From: CAZNUM01 sp964539305 | GTDB lineage: Bacteria > Fidelibacterota > Marinisomatia > Marinisomatales > TCS55 | Length of the DNA stretch: 64,000 nucleotides | Direction of reading: 5' to 3' | NCBI GenBank assembly: GCA_964539305.1 | Contig: CAZIIM010000001.1 | Location: forward strand, 1 to 64,000 | Shown: positions 14,497 through 23,894 of the stretch, one piece after another | Layout of the letters: the number at the start of each line of letters is the position of its first letter | How positions within the stretch are numbered: the first letter of the stretch is position 1 | Notes under the pieces: generated by a model | What the model was told of the DNA's origin: nothing | Databases searched by the model: none | The model's input: only the letters and a program-made list of their open reading frames with translations | Made by a program: the position numbers and the translations under genes

Positions 14497-15377
14497 TTTT
14501 CCCCTTCAATTTCTGCGACGGCTTCTTCTTCAACCGGGACCGATTCTTCGGTTGCCGGATTAGAATCTGCCTCTACTGCTGCTTCGGATTCCACAACTTC
14601 CGCTTCCGGCTGAACCGCTTCTTCCGCAACTACCTCCGGTTCTTCAGGAGTCGGGGGTGCTGTTTCAGCTTCCTCAACGTCTTCCATTTCAGAAACGGCT
14701 TTCCCCGTCGCTTCCAGAACCGTATCGGCAATCGCAGCAATAATCAATTGTATCGTCCGGATTGAATCGTCATTAGCCGGGATGGGATAATCAATTGTCG
14801 TTGGATCCGTGTTGGAATCAATAATGGCCACAATAGGAATCCCGAGGCGATTGGCTTCCATGACCGCCGTTACTTCATGGCGCGCATCCACGACGACAAT
14901 CGCATCCGGCAGGCGTTTCATATCCTTGATCCCCCGATGCTGGTCCGCCAGTTTGATCCGTTCCCGGTTCAGCTTCTGGATTTCCTTTTTCGTTAGATTC
15001 TCATAAATATGAGATCCTTCTTTTTCCAGAAGATGAAGCCGTTTGATACTTTTTTTAATGGTTGAAAAATTGGTCAAGGTTCCACCCAGCCACCGCTCCA
15101 CCACATAAAACATTCCGCAACGATCGGCTTCCTGTTGGACAATATCCCGGGCCTGTTTTTTAGTCCCGACAAACAGGATCTCGCCATTATTCTTCAGTAC
15201 GGAACGGATAAATTCGAGGGCCCGATCCAGATTCCGAATTGTTTCTTCCAGGTTAATGATGTGCACCCCGTTTTTTTCCATCAGAATGAAAGGCTTGAAA
15301 TTGGGATGCCATTTCCGGGTTACATGGCCGAAATGGGCACCGGTACTCAGTAAATCTTCAAAGGTAACTTGTGTCAT
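14493..15377 (-). CDS. rpsB: Ribosomal protein S2 with long acidic tail
   Basis: The first ~230 residues are a normal S2 (LLSTGAHFGHVTRKWHP, FVGTKKQARDIV, WLGGTLTNF, VVDARHEV, IPIVAIIDSN). The last ~60 residues are a low-complexity extension of Glu, Ala, Val and Pro that roughly doubles the usual C-terminal overhang. The tail is likely disordered and solvent-exposed on the ribosome. The stop overlaps the tsf start by 4 nt, so the tail is genuine coding sequence. Confidence 0.97.
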   Translation of the reverse strand: MTQVTFEDLLSTGAHFGHVTRKWHPNFKPFILMEKNGVHIINLEETIRNLDRALEFIRSVLKNNGEILFVGTKKQARDIVQQEADRCGMFYVVERWLGGTLTNFSTIKKSIKRLHLLEKEGSHIYENLTKKEIQKLNRERIKLADQHRGIKDMKRLPDAIVVVDARHEVTAVMEANRLGIPIVAIIDSNTDPTTIDYPIPANDDSIRTIQLIIAAIADTVLEATGKAVSEMEDVEEAETAPPTPEEPEVVAEEAVQPEAEVVESEAAVEADSNPATEESVPVEEEAVAEIEGEK

Positions 15378-15385
15378 AAAGGATT

Positions 15386-15778
15386 CTATCGTTTAGAAAA
15401 TTGAAAACGTTTACGGGCACCGGGCTGGCCATATTTCTTCCGTTCCACTTGCCTGGAATCCCGGGTGAGGAATCCCTGTTCTTTCAGTAAAGGACGAAAA
15501 TCGCTATTCACTTCTATCAAGGCCCGGGCGATTCCCAGACGAATGGCCCCTGCCTGTCCACTCAGGCCACCGCCGTAAACATTCACCTTTATATCGTAGG
15601 CTTCGGATTGGCCGGTGAGTACCAAGGGTTGAGTCACCACTGTGGCCAGGGTATCCCGACAGAGGTATTCTTTAAATGGAACGCCGTTAATGAGAATCGA
15701 TCCCTTTCCCGGAACCATATACACCCGGGCAACCGATCGTTTCCGACGACCAACGGCATGGTAAACTGCTTGTGCCAT
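15386..15778 (-). CDS. rpsI: Ribosomal protein S9
   Basis: A 130-aa S9 with YHAVGRRKRSVARVYM at the N-terminus, GGGLSGQAGAIRLGIARAL in the middle, and the universal basic tail ending RKRFQFSKR, which reaches the ribosomal P site. It overlaps the rplM stop by 1 nt and precedes rpsB by 8 bp. Confidence 0.98.
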   Translation of the reverse strand: MAQAVYHAVGRRKRSVARVYMVPGKGSILINGVPFKEYLCRDTLATVVTQPLVLTGQSEAYDIKVNVYGGGLSGQAGAIRLGIARALIEVNSDFRPLLKEQGFLTRDSRQVERKKYGQPGARKRFQFSKR

Positions 15779-16206
15779 TAAATATCCAATACTTTTGGTT
15801 GTTGAGCGGTATGGGGGTGATCAGGACCGCTATAAACTTTAAGATGCTTGATTAAAGCTCTCCCAAGGCGATTCTTCGGTAACATCCCTTTTACAGCTGA
15901 TTCAACGATCCGCTCCGGATGATTCCGCCGTAAATGGTCCACATCCGTAAAGGTGGTGCCACCGGGATAACCGGAGTGTTTGAAATAAACTTTCCCCCGT
16001 TCTTTATTACCGGTCAATTTTACTTTTTTGGCATTGACAACGATAACAAAATCACCCATATCCAGATTGGGTGAAAAGGTGGGTTTATGCTTACCCCTTA
16101 AAATTTTTGCAATTTCACTGGCAAAGCGGCCCAGGGTTTTCCCCTCGGCATCCGCCACGTACCAGTCCTTCACAATTTCAGATGCTTTTAGTGTTTTTGT
16201 CTTCAT
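15778..16206 (-). CDS. rplM: Ribosomal protein L13
   Basis: A 142-aa large-subunit protein, first gene of the rplM-rpsI-rpsB-tsf-pyrH-frr operon. Recognisable parts are WYVADAEGKTLGRFASEIA, LRGKHKPTFSPNLDMGD and the C-terminal VYSGPDHPHTAQQP. About 100 bp separate it from pyrC, where the operon promoter should lie. Confidence 0.98.
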   Translation of the reverse strand: MKTKTLKASEIVKDWYVADAEGKTLGRFASEIAKILRGKHKPTFSPNLDMGDFVIVVNAKKVKLTGNKERGKVYFKHSGYPGGTTFTDVDHLRRNHPERIVESAVKGMLPKNRLGRALIKHLKVYSGPDHPHTAQQPKVLDI

Positions 16207-16309
16207 GATTTTCGATTCAAAAATAGCCCGAGAAAGTAGTATTACCGGTTGGTGCCAGTCAACTATAATTCACCATTATAATGAATCCCTGCTTCCTTCC
16301 TCCCACCGG

Positions 16310-17602
16310 TCAGTTATGAATAGCAATCCTGCCCTTACAGAGGGTGTATCGCACCTGGCCGGTAAGGGTTTGACCAATAAAAGGCGTATTCCTTGATCGG
16401 GAATAAATATTCTCTTTTTTAAACGTCCATTCCTTACCCGGGTCCAGTACAACCACTTCCACCGGAGCATTCTTACGGAATAGATCCGTTTCAAAACCCA
16501 GAATTTTTCGGGGATTTACTGTCATTTTCCGGATTAACTCCATCAGTTGTAACTTATGTTTCTGAACCAGAATTTTATGAACAGCACCGAAACACGATTC
16601 CAGGCCAATCATGCCAAAGGGAGCCAGATCAAAGGTAGCTTCTTTTTCTTCGATGGTATGAGGGGCATGATCGGTGGCAATACAGTCGATGGTTTCATCC
16701 AGGATGGCCTGGATTAAAGATCGGCGGTCGGCTTCACCCCGGATCGGTGGAGCAACTTTAAAATTCGTGTCAAAGGTGGTCAAAGCTTTATCATTAAAAA
16801 ATAAGTGATGCGGCGTTACCTCCGCTGTGACCTGAAGAGATTCCTGTTTAGCGGTCTGAATTAATTCGATGGAGCGACCCGTACTCACATGGGGAATGTG
16901 CAGTTTCGCGCCCGTCAGCCGGCAGAGTTCCAGGTCCCGGAAGATCATGACCGCTTCAGAAGTATCCGGAATCCCCATCAACCCCAACTCGGTTGAAATG
17001 GGTCCTTCGTTCATTACACCATCTGATTTCAGATCGCAGTCTTCCGCATGGTTGATTATTGGAACCGAGAACATGGTACTGTACTCCAGTGCTTTTCGCA
17101 TGACCATGCTATTCTTAACCGGAATTCCATCATCACTGAAGGCTACGGCACCTTCAGCTACCATGGCCCCCATTTCAACCAGTTCTTTCCCGGCCTGATT
17201 ACTGGTAATGGCGCCAATCGGATGAATATACACATCCGTTTCTTCCGCCTTTTCCCGAATGAAACGGATTGCCTCGGGTGTATCCAGGGGAGGGTCTGTA
17301 TTTGGCATGGCACACACCCGTGTAAAACCGCCTGCAAGGGCAGCCCGGGCCCCGGTTTTCAGGGTTTCCTTATCCTCCCGGCCTGGTTCACGAAAATGGA
17401 CGTGCAGATCACAGAATCCATGGGTCAGAATCATTCCACTGCAATCAATGACTTCAGCATTTTCCGGGAAATCCTTAGCATTTACTGCTGCGATTCTGCC
17501 TTTTCTTATTACCAGATTTCCCTTGGATTCCCGCCCGTGTAATGGATCCAGGATAGTGCCCCCCTTCAAAACAAGAACTTCCGGTAGTGGTTTTACATCC
17601 AT
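16310..17602 (-). CDS. pyrC: Dihydroorotase
   Basis: A 430-aa amidohydrolase that cyclises carbamoyl-aspartate in pyrimidine synthesis. Metal ligands lie in DLHVHFREPG, in HAEDCD, in HVSTGRS and in ATDHAPH; the order fits the class I (B. subtilis-type) enzyme. I place the start at 17602 (MDVKPLP) because GGAAGG lies 7 nt upstream and this start lies just past the pyrB stop; a longer frame from 17674 would run 70 bp into pyrB. Third gene of the pyrRBC operon. Confidence 0.96.
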   Translation of the reverse strand: MDVKPLPEVLVLKGGTILDPLHGRESKGNLVIRKGRIAAVNAKDFPENAEVIDCSGMILTHGFCDLHVHFREPGREDKETLKTGARAALAGGFTRVCAMPNTDPPLDTPEAIRFIREKAEETDVYIHPIGAITSNQAGKELVEMGAMVAEGAVAFSDDGIPVKNSMVMRKALEYSTMFSVPIINHAEDCDLKSDGVMNEGPISTELGLMGIPDTSEAVMIFRDLELCRLTGAKLHIPHVSTGRSIELIQTAKQESLQVTAEVTPHHLFFNDKALTTFDTNFKVAPPIRGEADRRSLIQAILDETIDCIATDHAPHTIEEKEATFDLAPFGMIGLESCFGAVHKILVQKHKLQLMELIRKMTVNPRKILGFETDLFRKNAPVEVVVLDPGKEWTFKKENIYSRSRNTPFIGQTLTGQVRYTLCKGRIAIHN

Positions 17603-17603
17603 A

Positions 17604-18542
17604 TCAATCCTTCCTTTCTTCATCCTGCTTACCCCCCAGGAGGAGGAAAAGAATTGCCATCCGGGAAGCGACACCGTTTAACACCTGGTCCAGGATGATG
17701 GCCTGATCGCTGTCCGCCACAACACTGTCAATTTCGACCCCTCGATTCATGGGACCGGGGTGCATAATGACCAGTTCTTTCTTATGCCGAGCCAGTCGTT
17801 CTGCCGTAATTCCAAACAAACTCCTGTATTCTCTGACGGAAGGGACCAGCCCAACACCCATACGTTCGCGCTGGATACGCAATACATTCAAGGCATCGGC
17901 CCATTCGATCACTTCATCCAAATCGTAGTTTACTGTCACATCCAATTCGTTGATATGAGGAGGAATAAGCGTGGCGGGACCGCAGATCTGAACTTCTGCT
18001 CCCAGTTTTGTCAAGCCGAAGATATTGCTCAGAGCTACCCGGCTGTGGGCAATATCACCGATAATACCCACTTTCAGGCCTTTCAAATCACCGAATTTTT
18101 CCATAAGGCTCATCATATCCAGGATGGCCTGGGTCGGATGCTCATGAGTTCCATCACCGGCATTAATGACGACCGCATCAATGTGCTGGGTCAAATGGTA
18201 AGGAGAACCGGGTGTCGGGTGACGCATGACAACTGCATCGATTTTCATCGCTTCAATATTCTGGGCTGTATCCTTGAAGCTCTCCCCTTTTTTCAGACTG
18301 GAAGAGGCGGCTGAGAAATTTACCGTATCAGCACTGAGCCGTTTCTGGGCCAGTTCAAAACTGATCCGTGTCCGGGTGGAATTCTCGAAAAACAGGTTCA
18401 CAATGGTTTTCCCCTGCAAGGAGGGCACTTTTTTAATCGGCCGATCCAGCACTTCCCTGAAATTGAAGGCCGTATTAATAATGGTTTTAATGTCCTCAGC
18501 AGGATAGTTCCGGAGACCCAGTAAATGTTTCTGTTGCAGCAT
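17604..18542 (-). CDS. pyrB: Aspartate carbamoyltransferase catalytic chain
   Basis: A 312-aa enzyme joining carbamoyl phosphate and aspartate. The carbamoyl-phosphate loop FFENSTRTRISFELA, the HPTQAILDM motif and MHPGPMNRGVEID are all present. It overlaps pyrR by 1 nt. No pyrI regulatory chain is adjacent. Confidence 0.97.
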   Translation of the reverse strand: MLQQKHLLGLRNYPAEDIKTIINTAFNFREVLDRPIKKVPSLQGKTIVNLFFENSTRTRISFELAQKRLSADTVNFSAASSSLKKGESFKDTAQNIEAMKIDAVVMRHPTPGSPYHLTQHIDAVVINAGDGTHEHPTQAILDMMSLMEKFGDLKGLKVGIIGDIAHSRVALSNIFGLTKLGAEVQICGPATLIPPHINELDVTVNYDLDEVIEWADALNVLRIQRERMGVGLVPSVREYRSLFGITAERLARHKKELVIMHPGPMNRGVEIDSVVADSDQAIILDQVLNGVASRMAILFLLLGGKQDEERKD

Positions 18543-19093
18543 TAATCCTCCCCCCCTTTTTGAATCAGGAACACCTGGTCGGATCCATCCACTTCCTGAA
18601 GATGTACAGCCACTTCCTCTTCTTCATGGGTGGGAATATTCTTCCCCACGAAATCGGCCCGGATGGGCATTTCCCGGTGGCCCCGGTCTACCAGCACCGC
18701 CAACTGAACCGCCGCCGGACGTCCAAAAGCATTTAATTCTTCCATGGCTGCCCGAATGGTCCGTCCGGTAAAAAGAACATCATCCACCAAGATAATGGTG
18801 GTATCATCAATCGAGCCGGGGATGTCGGTTCCTTTCACCTGGGGGACAACCAACCGCTCCCGGTAATCATCCCGATGAAACGTAATATCCAGCGATCCGA
18901 TGGGTATTTCTACACCAGAAATGGTTTTCATCAATGTTTGCAAACGTCGCGCCAATGGTTCTCCCCGGGTAAGAATACCGATCAGCATCAAGGTTTCCCC
19001 ACCACTGTTTCGCTCCAGGATTTCATGAGCCAGGCGGGTAATGGAGCGGTTTATGGCGGTGGAATCCATCACCAGTTTTTTCCTCGTTGTCAC
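18542..19093 (-). CDS. pyrR: PyrR bifunctional regulator/uracil phosphoribosyltransferase
   Basis: A 183-aa PRTase-fold protein that binds pyr mRNA in response to UMP and can also act as a uracil phosphoribosyltransferase. The PRPP loop IILVDDVLFTGRTIRA and GILTRGEPLARRL are visible. It is the first gene of pyrRBC and follows a leader with both a PyrR-type hairpin and a terminator (19111-19207), so it probably represses its own operon when UMP is plentiful. Confidence 0.96.
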   Translation of the reverse strand: MTTRKKLVMDSTAINRSITRLAHEILERNSGGETLMLIGILTRGEPLARRLQTLMKTISGVEIPIGSLDITFHRDDYRERLVVPQVKGTDIPGSIDDTTIILVDDVLFTGRTIRAAMEELNAFGRPAAVQLAVLVDRGHREMPIRADFVGKNIPTHEEEEVAVHLQEVDGSDQVFLIQKGGED

Positions 19094-19110
19094 ATATACC
19101 TCCCGTTAAT

Positions 19111-19165
19111 AAAAAACCTCCGGCCAGTTATGGATCCTCATCCAGGATTTCCATTTGCGGAGGTT
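19111..19165 (-). terminator. pyr operon attenuator terminator
   Basis: On the minus strand AACCTCCG (19158-19165) pairs with CGGAGGTT (19115-19122), followed by a run of T (19111-19116), 18 nt before the pyrR start. An internal ATGGA/TCCAT hairpin lengthens the structure. It lies directly after the PyrR-type hairpin, as in classical pyr attenuators. Confidence 0.75.
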
Positions 19166-19175
19166 TCATTTCTCG

Positions 19176-19207
19176 CCCTTTCCTTCTCTCTGGAATGGAT
19201 TAAAGGG
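19176..19207 (-). promoter_or_regulatory. PyrR-binding anti-antiterminator hairpin
   Basis: On the minus strand CCCTTT pairs with AAAGGG and, inside, TTCC pairs with GGAA around loop AGAGAGAA. The segment TTCCAGAGAGAAGG resembles the conserved PyrR-binding loop (UCCAGAGAGG). It lies about 10 nt upstream of the terminator, so UMP-bound PyrR would stabilise it and allow termination. Confidence 0.65.
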
Positions 19208-19226
19208 ATCACTAACTAGATCAAAA

Positions 19227-20210
19227 TTACGACGGATCCTGCCCCTTTAAAAAGGATTTAAAACGATGAATGACTTCCTCAACAGGCTTACTCAGATCCT
19301 CCACATCGGTCAGGTCTACGGTCATGTTAATCGGTTCTTTCCGGAACCATTTTAACTGTTTCCGTGCATATTGACGTGTCTTGGTGTTAATCTCCTCCAC
19401 CATTTCTTTATAGGAGAGCATTCCTTCCAAATGGCGTTTAATCTGGTGGTAGCCAATCGAATCTGAAGGATGCACGTTATCAATGGAACCTGTGGATCGG
19501 AGCCGCTCCACTTCCCCGACCCAGCCCGCTGCCAGCATGGCTTCTGTCCTCCGGGCAATTCGCTCTTCCAGTTTCCGCATTTCCATGGTGATTAAGACCG
19601 TGTACATATTAATAATGGATTCCTGTTGCTCCTGTTTCTGCCGCTGGAAATGAACGGTAGGGGGCGCCCCGGTTGATTCAAATATCTCCAACGCCCGCAC
19701 CAGGCGCTTTTTATTATTGGGGTGGACAATACCCGCATAGGCCGGATCCAGGGTCCGTAACCGTTCCAGCAGCACTTCTCCCCCCAAGGTATCGTATTCT
19801 TTTTCCAGTTTGGCCCGGACTTCCAGGTTGGTGGTACTGCCGATAAAGATTCCCTGTCGCAAGGCCCGGTAATACAATCCGGCTCCCCCGCATAAAATGG
19901 GCTGGTGATTCCGTTGAAGGATATCTTCAACCACCCCTTCTACAAGACGTACGTATTCCCCGGCAGAAATGGCCTGATGGGGTAAGCGAACCCCCACCAG
20001 GTGATGTAAAACCTGGGCCTGCTCCTCCTGGCTGGGCTGGGCCGTCCCGATCTCCATCCCGGCGTACATCTGGCGGGAGTCCAGACCAATGACTTCCCCA
20101 TCGATCCGCTTGGCGATTTCAATAGCAAAATGAGTTTTCCCGGCGGCGGTCGGACCCACAATCGCCAGAATAGGAGTTCCTTCTAGTGGGGAACGGTCTC
20201 GTATAATCAT
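19227..20210 (-). CDS. miaA: tRNA dimethylallyltransferase
   Basis: A 327-aa enzyme that prenylates A37 of UNN-reading tRNAs. The P-loop ILAIVGPTAAGKTHFA, LDSRQMYAGMEIGTAQP and the acceptor-binding segment YARKQLKWFRKE are typical. The start at 20210 is chosen because its ATG overlaps the mutL stop (ATGA); a frame extending to 20279 would lie inside mutL. mutL-miaA is a common pair. Confidence 0.95.
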   Translation of the reverse strand: MIIRDRSPLEGTPILAIVGPTAAGKTHFAIEIAKRIDGEVIGLDSRQMYAGMEIGTAQPSQEEQAQVLHHLVGVRLPHQAISAGEYVRLVEGVVEDILQRNHQPILCGGAGLYYRALRQGIFIGSTTNLEVRAKLEKEYDTLGGEVLLERLRTLDPAYAGIVHPNNKKRLVRALEIFESTGAPPTVHFQRQKQEQQESIINMYTVLITMEMRKLEERIARRTEAMLAAGWVGEVERLRSTGSIDNVHPSDSIGYHQIKRHLEGMLSYKEMVEEINTKTRQYARKQLKWFRKEPINMTVDLTDVEDLSKPVEEVIHRFKSFLKGQDPS

Positions 20211-22000
20211 AATCGTTCGAAACGGCGGTCCAGTTCCTCCAGGGATAGTTGCACAATGATCGGCCGGCCATGGGGACAATAATAGGGATGCTTGGAGCCA
20301 AAAAGCCGGTTCACCAATTCCTGCATTTCAGCTTTGGTGAGCACGTCCCCGGCTTTCACCGCCGCCTTGCAGGCGAAACTGGCAGCCAGAGCCTCCTGAA
20401 AGGAACTATGGGATTTTTTCGTTTTTAAAAATTCGTCCAGAATATCCCGGATAATTTTTTTCTCATTCCCCCAGCCCATTTCTGACGGAATGGCCTCGAT
20501 CAGAACTGTATTTGTTCCAAATTCTTTCATCCGGAAACCCATTTTTTCCAGGAAAGGTAATACATCCAGCAGAACTGAATATTCGTCCGGTGAAAACTCC
20601 AGTACTTCGGGAAACAGCAACGTTTGGGCGGTCATGGGTTGGGCATCCATAGCGGCCATGGCTTCTTCATAAAGGACCCGTTCATGAGCCACATGCTGAT
20701 CAATAATCACCAGACCACTGCTGATCTGGGAAACGATGTATTTGGAATGAATCTGCCAGATGTTATCCAGGGCGATGGTATCCTGATCAAACTCGCTTCG
20801 GGTAGGTAAGGTGGAAACATACGACTTCGCCCGTTCCAGGCTGGTTTGATCTTGACCTCCCCCCTTCACGGCAGCTTCGGGAACCTGCAGCCCCAGTTGT
20901 GACGGATCCACGGTCGGATTCCCCCAGGATTGAACCCGATTACCAATTCCTGCCGGCCAGTTTCCGGTGGACTCGAACCGTCTTTTCTCAAAATCAGGGA
21001 TTGTCGCTAGTATTTCTGACAGGGACTCCGTTACCGCTGATTTCAGCACGTGATACACACGCCATTCATCCTGAAACCGAACTTCTGTTTTCATGGGGTG
21101 AACATTCACATCTACCTGATCCGGAGGCAGGACCAGATTCAGGGCAAAGAAGGGATATTCCCCCCGTTTTAACAGGGACTGATATGCCTGATAAACACCC
21201 GAATTCAACAGACGATTCTGGATAAACCGGCGATTGAGAAAAATATACTGTTCCCTGGGACGATTACGGACCAGATTTAAATTCCCCACATACCCGGATA
21301 TAAAATAGTCCCCCTTCTTGTAGTCTACCGTCAGCAATTGATCCCGATAGGCTGGATCCATGACGGCGACAATCCGGTCATCCAGGTTTTCAGGGGTCAG
21401 GTTCATGATTTCACGGTCATCTGAAATCAATTTAAAGGATATTTCTGGATAGGCCAGGGCAAAGCGGCGAATCATTTCCACAATTTTCCTGAACTCCATC
21501 CGGGGAGTTTTCAGGAATTTCCTGCGAGCCGGCGTATTAAAAAACAACTCCCGGACCGTGATTTGGGTGCCAGTAATTGAAGGGGCCGGTTTCACAGTCC
21601 CTATCGCGCCCCCTTCCACTTCCAGTTCCGCGCCCTCGTTGCCAGAAACACAGGAGAGAATATTGACCCGGGCTACAGAAGCAATACTCGCCAGCGCTTC
21701 ACCCCGAAAACCTAATGTTTCAATCCGGAATAAATCCTCCACGCCCGTCAGTTTACTGGTACTGTATCGCTGGAAAGCCAGGGTTAATTCATCGGCGGGA
21801 ATTCCCGAACCATTATCCCGCACCTGCAAAAGCTGATGTCCCCCTTTTTCAACAATTATCGTAATCTCCGAGGCACCTGCATCGAGACTGTTTTCGACCA
21901 GCTCCTTTACTACTGAAGCGGGGCGTTCCACCACCTCCCCGGCGGAGATCTTGTTTCTTAAATCCCGTGAAAGTGGCTTTATGGAAGTCATTCGTTTCAA
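20207..22000 (-). CDS. mutL: DNA mismatch repair protein MutL
   Basis: A 597-aa protein coupling mismatch recognition to strand incision. The N-terminal GHKL ATPase shows LVENSLDAGASEI, DNGSGI and LGFRGEALASI. The C-terminal domain has the endonuclease motif DQHVAHERVLYE plus ACKAAVKAG and CPHGRP. This is therefore the latent-nuclease MutL of bacteria without MutH, not the E. coli type. The middle is a Pro/Gly-rich linker. Confidence 0.97.
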   Translation of the reverse strand: MKRMTSIKPLSRDLRNKISAGEVVERPASVVKELVENSLDAGASEITIIVEKGGHQLLQVRDNGSGIPADELTLAFQRYSTSKLTGVEDLFRIETLGFRGEALASIASVARVNILSCVSGNEGAELEVEGGAIGTVKPAPSITGTQITVRELFFNTPARRKFLKTPRMEFRKIVEMIRRFALAYPEISFKLISDDREIMNLTPENLDDRIVAVMDPAYRDQLLTVDYKKGDYFISGYVGNLNLVRNRPREQYIFLNRRFIQNRLLNSGVYQAYQSLLKRGEYPFFALNLVLPPDQVDVNVHPMKTEVRFQDEWRVYHVLKSAVTESLSEILATIPDFEKRRFESTGNWPAGIGNRVQSWGNPTVDPSQLGLQVPEAAVKGGGQDQTSLERAKSYVSTLPTRSEFDQDTIALDNIWQIHSKYIVSQISSGLVIIDQHVAHERVLYEEAMAAMDAQPMTAQTLLFPEVLEFSPDEYSVLLDVLPFLEKMGFRMKEFGTNTVLIEAIPSEMGWGNEKKIIRDILDEFLKTKKSHSSFQEALAASFACKAAVKAGDVLTKAEMQELVNRLFGSKHPYYCPHGRPIIVQLSLEELDRRFERL

Positions 22001-22051
22001 ACCCTAATCCCTGTCAGGGAAAAAGGAAGCCTATCGTTTAATGATTTCATT

Positions 22052-23887
22052 CTATTTCTCCAGCCGTTCCATGGTCTTCTGATAGACTATTTTATGTTTC
22101 GCTTCCGCTCGGGAAACATATTCTCTAACGGCTGATTCTTTTTCCTTACGGTACTTTTTACTCTCAATTGAGGGCAGGTTTATGAGAACATTCATGGCGG
22201 CACCTCTAACCGCCGCCAGGGCTACTTCCGCAGCGACTCCCGCATCGCTGAGGGAATTGGGATTGCCATGTTCCACCAGCTGATCCACCAGATCGAAAAT
22301 TTTCAGAGACGTCGATACAACCTCAAGGGGAACTTCCACGGCAGAACGATTGGCAATCTGAATTTCTTGCTGTTTCCGTTTTTTCTCCTCGTTTGAACCG
22401 GCCGGAAGACGATTCGCTTCCATGACCCGATTAAATGCCTGGGTATCCTCATCCACCAGGGCCAGTAAGCGATCCTTTAATTTTTGGGCTTCTGTTCCAA
22501 TTTCTTCCATTTCTGTTTGAAAGGAGCGGAAACCTTTTTTCTCGTGCGTCAGGGCCGCCACCATGGATGTGAGGGCTGCCGCCAGACTCCCTGCCAGGGC
22601 CGAGACACTGCCTCCTCCCGGGGCGGGACTGTTTGAAGACAGTTCTGCTACGAAGGCATCAATGGTCCGGGAGACCAGCGGGCCGGATTGACCAAAACCG
22701 ACTGCATATTCAATAATCTTTTCTTCAGGATTAAAAGGGGCCACATCATTCAAACCCAGAGTCTGGATAGCGGTCTCGAGGATGTCAGCTTCAGGAATTC
22801 CCGGGGTGCGCCCCTGTTTTTTTAAATAATATTTGCCTGCCATAATCAATGCTTCCAGCGGAATCAGACCCACCAGTTCACTGCCTGTCACTCGAATGCC
22901 CCGCTCCTCCGCTAACCGGCAGGCTTCATCAAAAACCTCATGGATCGGCGTCACCTTGTAATTGGTAAAATTAATGGAAATCTGAGCCCGCTTAAAGGTA
23001 TCGATGTACCACCCAACAGCTTTGACATTTTTGAATTTTCCGGGCTTTTTCACCGCCTTCCCGATCAAGCGGGAAGGATCATAGCCATTCTCTTTCCAAA
23101 CCGCTTCCAGATCATGATGATGTGCCTCCCGGTTGTGGGAAACGATTTCTTCAACCGAACCCATAACCTGGTCACAAAAAGCGCAGGGGTAAAACCCCTT
23201 TTGATACCGGACAATTTCACCATCCAGCAGATTCGGTGATTCCGGATTGGGGATGCGCAGGGAACGGCCTTTTTCCCGCAGCTCAAAAGCAATGTCGGTT
23301 GCCAGACGCTTGTCCCGGGTATTCAGATTAATATTGTAGGCAATCAGGAAATCCCTTACCCCGATAACGGTGGCTCCTGCCCGGACATTCATTTTGGCAG
23401 GACCAAAATCCGGTTTCCAGTGAGAATCTGCCAATTTTTTTGCCAGTCCCTCATATTCTCCCTGCCGGATTACTGCCAGGTTTCTTCGATCCTCCCGGGT
23501 GGCAGCATACTCGTATAAATACACAGGAATATTCAATTCCTGTCCGACCCGATCACCCACCTGCTTCGCTAAGGCCACACACTCGTCAATCGAAAGACCC
23601 GCAATCGGAATAAAAGGGCAGACGTCGGTAGCCCCCATACGGGCATGGGCACCGTGATGGGTTCGCATATCAATGACTTCCGCAGCCGTCTGAATCGCCC
23701 GGAAAGCCGCTTCACCCACAACCTCCGGAGCACCTACGAAGGTGACAACAGTTCTGTTCGTGTCCCTTCCCGGATCTACGTCCAGTAAAGTAATCCCTTC
23801 CACCGATTCGATGGCCGTAGTAATTGCCCGAATCTTGTTTTGATCCCGGCCTTCACTAAAATTGGGAACGCATTCAACCAGTTTCAT
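22052..23887 (-). CDS. ftcD: Fused glutamate formimidoyltransferase/cyclodeaminase
   Basis: A 611-aa fusion. Residues 1-~390 are the formimidoyltransferase (LVECVPNFSEGRD, HHGAHARMGATDV, YLYEYAATREDRRNL) and ~410-611 the cyclodeaminase (NSPAPGGGSVSALAGSLAAAL). It passes the formimino group of histidine-derived formiminoglutamate to tetrahydrofolate and releases ammonia. Between the two transferase lobes there is an insert with C235, C238, H251 and H256, spaced like a C2H2 zinc finger; related inserts occur in some bacterial family members as far as I recall. No hut genes lie nearby. Confidence 0.95.
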   Translation of the reverse strand: MKLVECVPNFSEGRDQNKIRAITTAIESVEGITLLDVDPGRDTNRTVVTFVGAPEVVGEAAFRAIQTAAEVIDMRTHHGAHARMGATDVCPFIPIAGLSIDECVALAKQVGDRVGQELNIPVYLYEYAATREDRRNLAVIRQGEYEGLAKKLADSHWKPDFGPAKMNVRAGATVIGVRDFLIAYNINLNTRDKRLATDIAFELREKGRSLRIPNPESPNLLDGEIVRYQKGFYPCAFCDQVMGSVEEIVSHNREAHHHDLEAVWKENGYDPSRLIGKAVKKPGKFKNVKAVGWYIDTFKRAQISINFTNYKVTPIHEVFDEACRLAEERGIRVTGSELVGLIPLEALIMAGKYYLKKQGRTPGIPEADILETAIQTLGLNDVAPFNPEEKIIEYAVGFGQSGPLVSRTIDAFVAELSSNSPAPGGGSVSALAGSLAAALTSMVAALTHEKKGFRSFQTEMEEIGTEAQKLKDRLLALVDEDTQAFNRVMEANRLPAGSNEEKKRKQQEIQIANRSAVEVPLEVVSTSLKIFDLVDQLVEHGNPNSLSDAGVAAEVALAAVRGAAMNVLINLPSIESKKYRKEKESAVREYVSRAEAKHKIVYQKTMERLEK

Positions 23888-23894
23888 TCAATCA

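Noticed and set aside
17603..17674. Longer pyrC start inside pyrB
   Set aside because: The start at 17602 has a good ribosome binding site and the normal family N-terminus; the extension lies within pyrB.
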